From the NCBI GenBank assembly GCA_014378705.1, contig JACMND010000066.1, positions 91,260 to 125,716 on the forward strand: a stretch of DNA of 34,457 nt, given 5' to 3'. Every line of letters starts with the position of its first letter. Position 1 is the stretch's first letter. Position numbers and translations under genes: made by a program. A model generated the notes under the pieces. It saw nothing but the letters and a program-made list of their open reading frames with translations. It did not search any database and was not told the DNA's origin. Positions 19,442-27,184 of the stretch are shown piece by piece. Source of the stretch: Pedobacter sp. (GTDB lineage: Bacteria > Bacteroidota > Bacteroidia > Sphingobacteriales > Sphingobacteriaceae).

Positions 19442-21946
19442 ATGTGGTTAAAAACCCTGTTATTTATTTCTGCGGTTCTAATTAACTTGCCTGCATGGGC
19501 GCAGCCACCGAATGATGATTGTGCGCAGGCCAAAGTCATAGAAGATGTTGCCAATTATTGCTCTGCTGATCAGGAATTCAGCACATTAAACGCAATAGAT
19601 GGCGATGCCTGGTTTGCATTTACTGCAAGGTCATTTGATGTGAATATTTCTATAAGCGGAAATACAGACGGTACTGGTAATTTGGGCGGAACCCTTCAAA
19701 ACCCAATAGTGGAGATTTTTACGAATTGCAATACCGCAAACATTGTTGCCTCAACCATCAGTTCTGATAACGTCACCACTTTATATAAAGGTGGTTTAAT
19801 TATTGGAAACGTTTATAATGTTCGCGTAAGCGGATCCAATAAAGGTTCATTTAAACTATGTATTAACAATTATACCCCTGTTTTTAAACCTGGCCAGGAT
19901 TGTTCATCAGCTTCTGTTTTGTGCAGCAAACAGTCCTTTACCCAGACTGACGTATCAGGTGGAGGTTTAAATTCTGACGAAGCCGCCGGAACATGTTTGG
20001 CGGCCTTCGGAGTAAATTCTGAACAAAATAGCGCATGGTATAAGTGGACAGCAGCGAATAGCGGTACCTTAACTTTCACCATAACACCTACCGCAAATGA
20101 CGATACAGACTGGGTTTTGTATGATTTGGGAACAAGCGATAATTGTCTTACCTCATCAGCAACAGCAATCAGGTGTAATGCTGGCCGTGGTGTAGATTGT
20201 TTTGGTCCCGGGCAACAAAGATTTACAAAAACCGGTTTAAACCTCACTTCTGTAGATTTAAACGAAAATGGCGGATGCATGGAAGGGCAGGATGGATTTG
20301 TTCGGTTTGTGAGTATGCAGCAAGATCATATTTATGCATTGCTTGTGAATAATTTTGACCGGGGGAACAATGGTTTTACAATAGAGTTTGGCGGAACCGG
20401 CGAATTTGTAGGGCCACAGGCCGTTATTGATTTTAAACAAAACAACGCCTGCACACCCGAACAGGATTTCACTTTTACCAGTATCTCAAAAAATTACAAC
20501 CGCCTAAAATGGACTTTCGGTGAAAGTGCCAATATTGATTCTTCAAACTCAGAAGATCCGGTTACGGTACGATACACAACATCTGGAGTTAAAACAGTTG
20601 TATTACAGGCATTTGGCGATAAAGATTGTTCTGTTGTAAGCACTAAAACTTTTACAGTTAGCTTAAAGCCGGATGTACCGGTAATTAATGCCAATCAATT
20701 GTCTTTTTGTTTAAATCAAACTATCACCCTTTCAACTGAAAGTATGGAAGGTGCTACATACAATTGGAACGGTCCAAATGGTTTTACATCCAACAAACCA
20801 ATAGCCAATATATTGGTTAGCGATTATAATGTGGCAGGCAATTACAATTTGTTAGTTACGATTAACGGATGCACGAGCGATGCGGCTGAAATAACAATTG
20901 ATCCCATACAAACAACGCCTGTAATAACTCTTGAAGTAACAGAAAATAACCCCTGCACAAAAAACACGACTTTCAATATTGATTATAAAGTGAAAGATTT
21001 TCAGGAGGTGACAACCAACTTTGGGAATGGCGCCCGGATAAATTCTGGATCCGGAAACGGGCCATTTGTAGTTTCTTATGATACGCCCGGCAGCCGTACG
21101 ATTATAATCTCCGCAAGGGGCGAAACCGGCTGCGAGGTAACTGCAACAAAAATTATTGACGTTCCGGTACTTCCTTTACAACCTACCATTCAAATTAACA
21201 AAGATATATTTTGCGTTAGTGATACCATCGTTTTAACTACGCCCCAACTGCCAAACACCACTTATTTTTGGCAAGGCCCCAATAATTTTTCATCCGCGGA
21301 AGCAACTGTAAGGATACCAATTACTAATCTGAACCAGGCAGGAGCTTATTTTTTAGTTGCCACATTAGGAAAGTGCACTTCAGAGGCAGTTCAGATTGTA
21401 ATTCCTGAAATTTTCAAAAACCCGGTCGCCGCCTTTACCACCGAACCCGAAATACCAAACAGGTTAACGGCTCCGGTTTCTGTTAAATTTACCAACAATT
21501 CTACGGATGCTGATGCTTTTAGTTGGGATTTTGGCGACGGAGCCACCTCTACGGAAGTTAACCCGGAGCATGTATATTCAACGTTCGGAACTTTTACCAT
21601 AAGGCTAAATGCTTCAAAAAATCAAGTCTGCAATAATTCTGTAACCCGCGGAACATTTATTATTACCGCTGACAACACCATTTTTATACCAAATACATTT
21701 ACCCCGAACGCCGATCTGTTTAATGATGAATTCGTGGTCACCATAAGCAATATAAGTACGTACAATATCAAAATATTTAATCGTTACGGAAGTCCGTTAT
21801 ATCAATCGAATGATGCTTTTGATCACTGGAAAGGAATTTATAATGATGAACTTTTACCTGTTGGCACGTATTTTTACATCATTAACGCAACAAGTCTAAG
21901 CGGGGAAAAAATACTGGAATCCGGCTCCATCAGCATCATTAAATAA
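19442..21946 (+). CDS. Secreted PKD/Ig-like adhesin with type B T9SS sorting domain (834 aa)
   Basis: Large surface or released protein exported by Sec and then by the type IX secretion system. A signal peptide (1-20, ending AWAQ) is followed by two N-terminal modules that each open with a Cys pattern (PPNDDCAQA near 21; GQDCSSASVLC near 152). A PKD-like unit (about 324-409) and an Ig-like unit (410-492) are then repeated as a second PKD-like (494-576) and Ig-like unit (577-660). A classic PKD domain with WDFGDG (695-700) comes next. Residues about 745-834 are the gliding-motility-associated C-terminal domain (IFIPNTFTPNADLFNDEF, YNIKIFNRYG, LPVGTYFYII). The domains indicate adhesion or matrix binding; the ligand is unknown. 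Its stop overlaps the rlmH start by one base. Confidence 0.92.
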   Translation: MWLKTLLFISAVLINLPAWAQPPNDDCAQAKVIEDVANYCSADQEFSTLNAIDGDAWFAFTARSFDVNISISGNTDGTGNLGGTLQNPIVEIFTNCNTANIVASTISSDNVTTLYKGGLIIGNVYNVRVSGSNKGSFKLCINNYTPVFKPGQDCSSASVLCSKQSFTQTDVSGGGLNSDEAAGTCLAAFGVNSEQNSAWYKWTAANSGTLTFTITPTANDDTDWVLYDLGTSDNCLTSSATAIRCNAGRGVDCFGPGQQRFTKTGLNLTSVDLNENGGCMEGQDGFVRFVSMQQDHIYALLVNNFDRGNNGFTIEFGGTGEFVGPQAVIDFKQNNACTPEQDFTFTSISKNYNRLKWTFGESANIDSSNSEDPVTVRYTTSGVKTVVLQAFGDKDCSVVSTKTFTVSLKPDVPVINANQLSFCLNQTITLSTESMEGATYNWNGPNGFTSNKPIANILVSDYNVAGNYNLLVTINGCTSDAAEITIDPIQTTPVITLEVTENNPCTKNTTFNIDYKVKDFQEVTTNFGNGARINSGSGNGPFVVSYDTPGSRTIIISARGETGCEVTATKIIDVPVLPLQPTIQINKDIFCVSDTIVLTTPQLPNTTYFWQGPNNFSSAEATVRIPITNLNQAGAYFLVATLGKCTSEAVQIVIPEIFKNPVAAFTTEPEIPNRLTAPVSVKFTNNSTDADAFSWDFGDGATSTEVNPEHVYSTFGTFTIRLNASKNQVCNNSVTRGTFIITADNTIFIPNTFTPNADLFNDEFVVTISNISTYNIKIFNRYGSPLYQSNDAFDHWKGIYNDELLPVGTYFYIINATSLSGEKILESGSISIIK

Positions 21947-22419
21947 TGAAAATAACATTGCTAACCATTGGTAAAACAGAAGATAAATATTTGCTGGAAG
22001 GAATGGAAAAATATTTGAAACGCTTAAAGCACTATGTTACTTTCGCGGTTATGGAGTTACCTGAACTTAAAAACACGAAAAGCTTATCCCAGGATCAGCA
22101 GAAAAGCCGCGAGGCAGAGTTAATTTTAAAAAACATTTCTGCAACCGATCAACTTATTCTGCTGGATGAAAACGGAATGACTCTTTCATCAACAGAATTT
22201 TCCGGTTTTTTAAATAAGAAAATGTCTGCCAGCGTTCAGCAATTGATTTTTATAGTTGGCGGTCCGTATGGTTTTAGCGATGATATTTATAAACGGGCAA
22301 CTGAAAAAATCTCACTTTCGCGGATGACTTTTTCTCACCAGATGGTGCGGTTATTTTTTATTGAACAAGTTTACAGGGCGTTTACCATTATAAAAGGCGA
22401 ACCTTACCATCACCAATAA
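21946..22419 (+). CDS. rlmH: 23S rRNA pseudouridine-1915 N3-methyltransferase
   Basis: SPOUT-class methyltransferase that uses S-adenosylmethionine to methylate pseudouridine 1915 in helix 69 of 23S rRNA on the assembled ribosome. The opening MKITLLTIGKTEDKYL, the SAM-binding loop IVGGPYGF (103-110), the knot segment LSRMTFSHQMVR (124-135), EQVYRA (140-145) and the C-terminal GEPYHHQ (151-157) are diagnostic. Length (157 aa) is exactly that of the family. Its ATG shares a base with the TAA of the adhesin gene (TAATG), so translation is probably coupled. A 40-codon gene follows after 15 bases. The coupling to a secreted adhesin is unusual for a ribosome-modifying enzyme. Confidence 0.97.
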   Translation: MKITLLTIGKTEDKYLLEGMEKYLKRLKHYVTFAVMELPELKNTKSLSQDQQKSREAELILKNISATDQLILLDENGMTLSSTEFSGFLNKKMSASVQQLIFIVGGPYGFSDDIYKRATEKISLSRMTFSHQMVRLFFIEQVYRAFTIIKGEPYHHQ

Positions 22420-22434
22420 TTTAAATTAAAAACT

Positions 22435-22557
22435 ATGGATTTTGGCAAACGAAATTACCGGTATAAAGGGGCAAACCCTGATAAGGAACAAAAAAATTTC
22501 TGGATTTTAATCTTTGCGGCTTTGCTTATTGGTGCCGCCATTATATATTTTTTTTAA
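22435..22557 (+). CDS. Small single-pass membrane peptide (40 aa)
   Basis: ATG at 22435 and TAA at 22555-22557 enclose 40 codons. The peptide begins MDFGKRNYRYKGANPDKEQK, a basic and polar N-terminus, and then has one hydrophobic helix (about 22-40, FWILIFAALLIGAAIIYFF) that runs to the C-terminus. This is the plan of a small tail-anchored inner-membrane protein with its N-terminus in the cytoplasm. It starts 15 bases after rlmH on the same strand, and its stop codon lies within the first arm of a strong terminator. Both facts argue for a genuine last gene of the operon. I do not recognise a family; function unknown. Confidence 0.65.
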   Translation: MDFGKRNYRYKGANPDKEQKNFWILIFAALLIGAAIIYFF

Positions 22558-22597
22558 GATCCGAAAAAATAAACCATGCTTCGGATCTTAAAAAAAA
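22548..22597. terminator. Bidirectional terminator between convergent operons
   Basis: TTAAGATCCGAA (22554-22565) pairs perfectly with TTCGGATCTTAA (22580-22591). The stem is lengthened by T-runs before and A-runs after, about 18 bp in all, with a 14-base loop. It has a T-tail on either strand and lies directly between the stop of the 40-aa gene (22557) and that of the DUF5606 gene (22598), so it ends transcription from both sides. Confidence 0.88.
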
Positions 22598-23125
22598 TTA
22601 CTTAGATTTTTGCGAAACCCTGGTAGCACTCTTTGCAGGCGCATTCGTTACTTTAGGTTTATCCAGCATTTGTATGTGTTCAGGTTTTTTGATTGCGACG
22701 TTATCACCCATTACACTCCCTTCGGCCAAAGGTTCAGGCGCATCTTCGTTAAACAAAGGCAGTTCCTTTATTATAGAAAACCAGTTGATTATCTTTTTCA
22801 TGTCAGAGACATAAACCCGCTCTTCGTCATGATTAGGTGCAACTTCCCTAAAATAATTGCGCAGGGAATCTCCATTGGCTGTTTTGGTATCGGGTATGTC
22901 TGTAGATGCCTTAATATTTTCAAAAATATTCACCAATTTTAAATCTCCATCTTCACCAAATACGGTAATATCTTCTAGTGATGCCATCTTGGAGGTTGAC
23001 ATATTAACTACGGTTTTCGTTTTTTGATCGTCAAGGCTTTCCAAAATAAACCCTGCTTTGTTCTGACCGATCAGTTTAAATAATCCAGGTTTACCGGATA
23101 CGGATACGAGAGCTCTTAAATTCAT
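22598..23125 (-). CDS. DUF5606 family protein (175 aa)
   Basis: Conserved Bacteroidota protein of unknown function. The opening MNLRALVSVSGKPGLFKLI, then GQNKAGFILESLDDQKTKT, is the DUF5606 signature. I chose the ATG at 23125 because it places that signature at residue 1; an upstream in-frame ATG at 23182 would add 19 residues (ending SHLKSKKN) without family character. A middle region with acidic and helical character (LRNYFREVAPNHDEERVYVSDMKKIINWFSII, in two parts) is followed by a basic, proline- and alanine-rich tail that is probably disordered. It has no signal peptide and is presumably cytoplasmic. It lies 80 bases downstream of the cyclophilin gene on the same strand, and a bidirectional terminator starts at its stop codon. 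Confidence 0.85.
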   Translation of the reverse strand: MNLRALVSVSGKPGLFKLIGQNKAGFILESLDDQKTKTVVNMSTSKMASLEDITVFGEDGDLKLVNIFENIKASTDIPDTKTANGDSLRNYFREVAPNHDEERVYVSDMKKIINWFSIIKELPLFNEDAPEPLAEGSVMGDNVAIKKPEHIQMLDKPKVTNAPAKSATRVSQKSK

Positions 23126-23205
23126 ATTTTTTTTAGATTTAAGATGTGAGAATAGAGATGTGAGATTGAAAACATGTCTCAAATCACATATCTAAAATCT
23201 ACCAT

Positions 23206-23643
23206 CTATTCCTCAATAACTTCTACACTTAATATTTTATCGCCCTGTCTGATAGCGTCAACTACATCTACATTTTCCACTACTTTACCAAATACGGTAT
23301 GATTGCGATCTAAATGTGCGGTATTGCTACGGCTATGGCAGATAAAGAACTGAGAGCCTCCAGTATCACGTCCGGCATGGGCCATCGACAACACTCCGCG
23401 GTCGTGGTATTGATTTTCACCGGTAAGTTCACAATCAATTTTATAACCTGGGCCACCGGCACCTGTACCGGTAGGATCTCCTCCCTGAATAACAAAATCT
23501 GGAATTACCCTATGAAAAGTTACCCCATTATAAAATCCTTCTTTAGAAAGTTTCAAAAAATTCTCTACTGTATTTGGTGCATCTTTATCATAAAACTGAA
23601 CCGTCATATCCCCTTTTTCCGTTTTTATAATTGCTTTACTCAT
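23206..23643 (-). CDS. Cyclophilin-type peptidyl-prolyl cis-trans isomerase (145 aa)
   Basis: Catalyses cis-trans isomerisation of peptide bonds before proline. The active-site segment [15 protein letters not shown] (43-57) supplies Arg45, Phe50 and Gln53, and GSQFFI (96-101) and VFGKV (117-121) complete the pocket. The position equivalent to human CypA Trp121 is His110 (AHLDRNH), a replacement that in other bacterial cyclophilins goes with weak cyclosporin binding. No signal peptide is present, so the protein is cytoplasmic, unlike the longer periplasmic forms. It is a short, single-domain enzyme of PpiB size. It is the first gene of a probable two-gene unit with the DUF5606 gene. Confidence 0.95.
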   Translation of the reverse strand: MSKAIIKTEKGDMTVQFYDKDAPNTVENFLKLSKEGFYNGVTFHRVIPDFVIQGGDPTGTGAGGPGYKIDCELTGENQYHDRGVLSMAHAGRDTGGSQFFICHSRSNTAHLDRNHTVFGKVVENVDVVDAIRQGDKILSVEVIEE

Positions 23644-23800
23644 TTTGTTAAATTAAAGATTTCTTAATTAGATAATTTGCACATTGTTCTTTCAATTGGT
23701 AAAGTTAATTATTTCATGCAATTATGTAAATGGAAGTAAAATTCTATCCTTTAAGCAATTCAATTACATAACTTTAAATTTCAAATAGCGTTACAAACAT

Positions 23801-25057
23801 ATGCTTCGTTGGCGGTTAACCATTTTATCTTTACTTTTTTCTGGCCTTTGTCATGCTGCTTCTATCCTTATCCCAATGGATGAGGAACAGAAAAACCATT
23901 TAAAAGCTTACGGTATCGCATTTTGGACACTTAAAAATAACCAGGAAGCAGACTGGCTGCTAAATTACCGTGGCGGGAGTTTTTTGATCAAATATTCGCA
24001 AACACTTGAGAGTGAATGTAAGATAAGAGATGTTTCATACGATGTGATTGCCGACGCGAAGGTAAACTCCATCCTTAACGAAATCAGTGATCCTTCGGTA
24101 AATATGGACCTTGTTAAATTAGAAAAACCACCGAAAATTGCAGTTTACTCCCCTAAAAATAAACTGCCCTGGGACGATGCCGTTACCATGGTTTTATCTT
24201 ATGCGGAAATCCCGTATGACATTGTATATGACGATGAGGTGTTAAAAGGTGATCTTCCTAAATATGACTGGCTCCATTTGCATCACGAAGATTTTACCGG
24301 TCAATACGGTCGATTTTTTAGCGCTTTTAGAAATGCCGGCTGGTATATCGAAGATGTAAAACTTCAGGAAGCGACTGCAAAAAAAAACGGTTTTAAGAAG
24401 GTATCTGAAATGAAGCTGATGGTTTCAAAAAACATACGAGATTTTTGTGCGGGCGGTGGATTCATGTTTGCGATGTGTTCCGGGCCTGAAACTTTTGATA
24501 TCGCTTTGTCGGCGGCAGGAATTGATATTTGCGAAAGTATGTTTGATGGTGATGGCGCCGACCCCAAAGCGCAGTCTAAATTAGATTTTACTCAAACCTT
24601 CGCGTTTCAAAACTTTCAGCTGGATATGAACCCGGGCAATTATGAATTTTCAAGCATTGATGTAACCCCCAACCGGACAGTTGAACGTAGCGCCGATTTT
24701 TTTACACTTTTTGATTTTTCAGCCAAATGGGACGTTGTTCCTACTATGCTGACTCAAAATCATGAAAAAGTTGTAAAAGGCTTCATGGGGCAGACTACCG
24801 CATTCAAAAAAGACCTAATTAAACCTGAAGTTTTAATTATGGGCGAAACCAAAATTAATAACGAGGCCCGCTACATTCACGGCGAGTTTGGCAAAGGGCA
24901 ATGGACTTTTTATGGAGGCCATGACCCCGAAGATTATCAGCATGCTGTAGGTGATCCGCCAACTGACCTAAGCCTTCACCCCAACTCCCCAGGCTACAGG
25001 CTGATATTAAATAACGTGTTATTCCCCGCAGCGAAGAAAAAGAAACAAAAAACGTAG
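23801..25057 (+). CDS. Secreted class-I amidotransferase-like protein ('asparagine synthetase B' family, 418 aa)
   Basis: Exported protein: a signal peptide (about 1-19, RWRLTILSLLFSGLCHA) precedes the mature part. The central region resembles a class-I glutamine amidotransferase (flavodoxin-like) fold. KIAVYSPKNKLPWDD starts it, YDWLHLHHEDF follows, and GGGFMFAMCSGPETF (about 219-233) has the form of the nucleophile elbow with Cys226. The C-terminal part contains a motif YIHGEFGKGQWTFYGGHDPED of the kind found in secreted ThuA/GATase-like proteins. I recall this Bacteroidota family being labelled asparagine synthetase B. The protein has no Cys2 N-terminal nucleophile and no ATP-pyrophosphatase SGGxDS motif, so that label is doubtful. 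Function unknown, perhaps periplasmic hydrolase or sugar binding. Confidence 0.7.
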   Translation: MLRWRLTILSLLFSGLCHAASILIPMDEEQKNHLKAYGIAFWTLKNNQEADWLLNYRGGSFLIKYSQTLESECKIRDVSYDVIADAKVNSILNEISDPSVNMDLVKLEKPPKIAVYSPKNKLPWDDAVTMVLSYAEIPYDIVYDDEVLKGDLPKYDWLHLHHEDFTGQYGRFFSAFRNAGWYIEDVKLQEATAKKNGFKKVSEMKLMVSKNIRDFCAGGGFMFAMCSGPETFDIALSAAGIDICESMFDGDGADPKAQSKLDFTQTFAFQNFQLDMNPGNYEFSSIDVTPNRTVERSADFFTLFDFSAKWDVVPTMLTQNHEKVVKGFMGQTTAFKKDLIKPEVLIMGETKINNEARYIHGEFGKGQWTFYGGHDPEDYQHAVGDPPTDLSLHPNSPGYRLILNNVLFPAAKKKKQKT

Positions 25058-25083
25058 GTAGAAACGGGATGACGGATGTGCCT

Positions 25084-25112
25084 CCCGCTAAACATGCCAT
25101 GCTTGACCCGGC
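25084..25112. repeat. Possible REP-like intergenic element
   Basis: The segment containing CATGCCATGCTTGACCCGGC resembles the partly palindromic TGCCGGGCTTGACCCGGCA repeats scattered between genes in many bacteria. It lies in the 159-base gap between convergent genes, a usual site for such elements, and is richer in GC than its surroundings. Only one copy is visible in this window. Confidence 0.3.
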
Positions 25113-25216
25113 AGCTTCAAAATAGAAAGCATTGTATTTAATCAGGTTGCAGATCAAGTCCATAAAGACATCACTTCCTTTTTGCAATTTGCACAGCCAT
25201 TCATTCTGCACATTTT

Positions 25217-27184
25217 TCAGTTATAAAACTTCCAGCTTAAACCAAATTTTAATAAAGCATCCTGCATCGGATAACGGTTTACTGTATAAAAACCTTCTGA
25301 CGGAAAACCCTGATTCGCATAATCGTATTTTAAAAACAAGCTGGTCCGTTTTAAATTCGCTTTAATCCAAAGGTCTACGACCGGTACCGTGGGATACTCA
25401 ATCGCGGCATTGTTGTTATAAAACTGGCTGGTATTTAAGGAGTAAGCCGGATTTTGATACGGGGTATTAAACCGAACGTCAAATCCCAAATTAGTGCGAA
25501 GCACTTTAAATAAGTTAACCGCAAAATATAAACTGTTATATGTATATATTTCAGGTGTACGCAAAACATTCTGGTAGTCTGTCTTTTGATAAACGACGTA
25601 ATTTTCAAGATTAAATTTACCCACTTTAAAATTTTTACCTACGCTTATTTTTATTAAGTTAATTCCCTTTTCAAGCTGGGCGGGTTGTATCTGCCGGTTT
25701 ATCGCCGTTTCTTGATAGTACAGGTAATTATCAACTAAATAATATTCCGCTTTAGCAGATAGACGAAATTTCGGATTTTCATATAAAAAAGAAAGGTTAT
25801 TGATCTTCGTTCGCTTTAAGCTTTGATCCCAGTTATGGAACTGATAATTTACTCTTTCATACATCTGTTCCGGGGATTTATTTTGGGAATACGCCCCTAA
25901 AACAATCCGGCCAACAGATTTACTTAGCAGGATACTGGTATTGGCCTGATATAAAAAATCGCCTGCATTTCTTCCCTGGGCAATTTGTTGTAAGTCAGCT
26001 TCAATATTAACCCGGTCACTAAAGCGGTACCCGATTCCGGCTTTTAAGGTAATATTTTGAAAATTGATTTTATAAGCCATTTGCTCATAATGATACAGGT
26101 CATGCTGAAGCCCAAGGTCTAACTTCACTTCGTTCTTAAGAAAGCCAACCGTTTTTCCTCGCAGGTAAAAGCTGTAGGCAAATTCATTTCGCAGGTTTTT
26201 AACAAGTGTGGAATCATTTGTAAACGCAGAATCTTGTGCAGCAATATCGGGCAAAGCTCCTAAATTATCATCCTCATTCCTAAAAAAACGATACCGGTTT
26301 GTGTTATAAGATATCGAGTGCGATACCCTTTGAGTTGGGAGAATGAGCCCGCCCGAATTTTCAGACTTTAGCGTGTCTATCCTGCCGATGTAATAGTATT
26401 GCTTCAGAAAAAAACTTTTTTGCTTCCATATCTGCTGCGGCCTGTTCAACCCGGTTGCATCAAACCTCACTATTTCCGCATCTTTTCTTAACGTAACGGA
26501 ATCCGTAAAAATATTATCGTTTGTTGTTGATCCATTTTCCCCTGCTTTTATTGTATTAAACAGCACATTGGCCAGCAGATTATATCGTTTATTTGGTGAT
26601 TCAAACCAGCTAAATACCGAAGCATTTAAATGATCTGCATTCTGGTTATTGTAAAACCCTTCAGATCCGATACGGAAATAATTGGCGCCCACGTTAAAAT
26701 TCGGCTTCACGTTTTGGGTGTGCGTTACCCTGAAAATTTGTTCCTGAAAGCTGCCATTAACATAATACAATTCGGTATAGGGAGAACGGGCCCGGTAATA
26801 ACGTATATCATTTTGAGTTAGCAGATAAGGGTCGAGTGCATGAAAACCGGCGTCAAACCCTATATTTTTTGACGGCGTAAATAATAGGTCACGAACCGAG
26901 ATGCCTAAACTTCCTAACCCAATAGTTGGCCTTTGCGGCTGATATAACGGGCTATAATTTTGAAAATTAACTAAAGAGGTATCAATCTGCCTGGTTTCGG
27001 TAGACTTATTCAAAATATCACGGGTGGTATAACGGATGTATTTTGCAGTATAAATTATTGAATCTTCGGAGCCTTCTTCTTTACTCCGCAGAGAATCCAG
27101 AGACCCGGTATTTTGCTGGGCGTATAAATTACCACCCGCTGTTATCAAGATAAGTGAATATAAAATATATAAAAGGCTCTTCAT
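25217..27184 (-). CDS. Putative porin, outer membrane beta-barrel (655 aa)
   Basis: A signal peptide (about 1-22, ending GNLYAQ) is followed by a polar N-terminal stretch. Then comes a marked segment (YQPQRPTIGLGSLGISVRDLLF ... GFDAGFHALDPY) that is typical of the Bacteroidota 'putative porin' family. The rest consists of alternating amphipathic strands with abundant Tyr, Asn and Phe, ending in LKFGLSWKFYN with a C-terminal aromatic girdle strand, as expected of an outer-membrane barrel. No plug domain or TonB box is present, so transport would be passive. Its ATG overlaps the purine nucleoside phosphorylase stop by one base, making it the last gene of the lpxK operon. A nucleoside channel is an attractive idea from context only. 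Confidence 0.82.
   Translation of the reverse strand: MKSLLYILYSLILITAGGNLYAQQNTGSLDSLRSKEEGSEDSIIYTAKYIRYTTRDILNKSTETRQIDTSLVNFQNYSPLYQPQRPTIGLGSLGISVRDLLFTPSKNIGFDAGFHALDPYLLTQNDIRYYRARSPYTELYYVNGSFQEQIFRVTHTQNVKPNFNVGANYFRIGSEGFYNNQNADHLNASVFSWFESPNKRYNLLANVLFNTIKAGENGSTTNDNIFTDSVTLRKDAEIVRFDATGLNRPQQIWKQKSFFLKQYYYIGRIDTLKSENSGGLILPTQRVSHSISYNTNRYRFFRNEDDNLGALPDIAAQDSAFTNDSTLVKNLRNEFAYSFYLRGKTVGFLKNEVKLDLGLQHDLYHYEQMAYKINFQNITLKAGIGYRFSDRVNIEADLQQIAQGRNAGDFLYQANTSILLSKSVGRIVLGAYSQNKSPEQMYERVNYQFHNWDQSLKRTKINNLSFLYENPKFRLSAKAEYYLVDNYLYYQETAINRQIQPAQLEKGINLIKISVGKNFKVGKFNLENYVVYQKTDYQNVLRTPEIYTYNSLYFAVNLFKVLRTNLGFDVRFNTPYQNPAYSLNTSQFYNNNAAIEYPTVPVVDLWIKANLKRTSLFLKYDYANQGFPSEGFYTVNRYPMQDALLKFGLSWKFYN

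Noticed and set aside
22610-22942. 110-aa plus-strand frame opposite the DUF5606 gene
   Set aside because: It is antisense to a gene with a family signature and has the unusual composition of a shadow frame.
23142-23165. Direct repeat AGATGTGAGA (two copies, 14-base period) between the cyclophilin and DUF5606 genes
   Set aside because: Only two short copies of low-complexity purine-rich sequence; no array and no clear hairpin.
23126-23182. Longer start of the DUF5606 protein
   Set aside because: The extra 19 residues do not belong to the family pattern, which begins at the ATG at 23125.
24855-25211. 118-aa minus-strand reading frame between the amidotransferase-like gene and the porin
   Set aside because: Two thirds of it is antisense to the end of a well-supported gene, it has no recognisable domain, and its remainder covers the REP-like segment.
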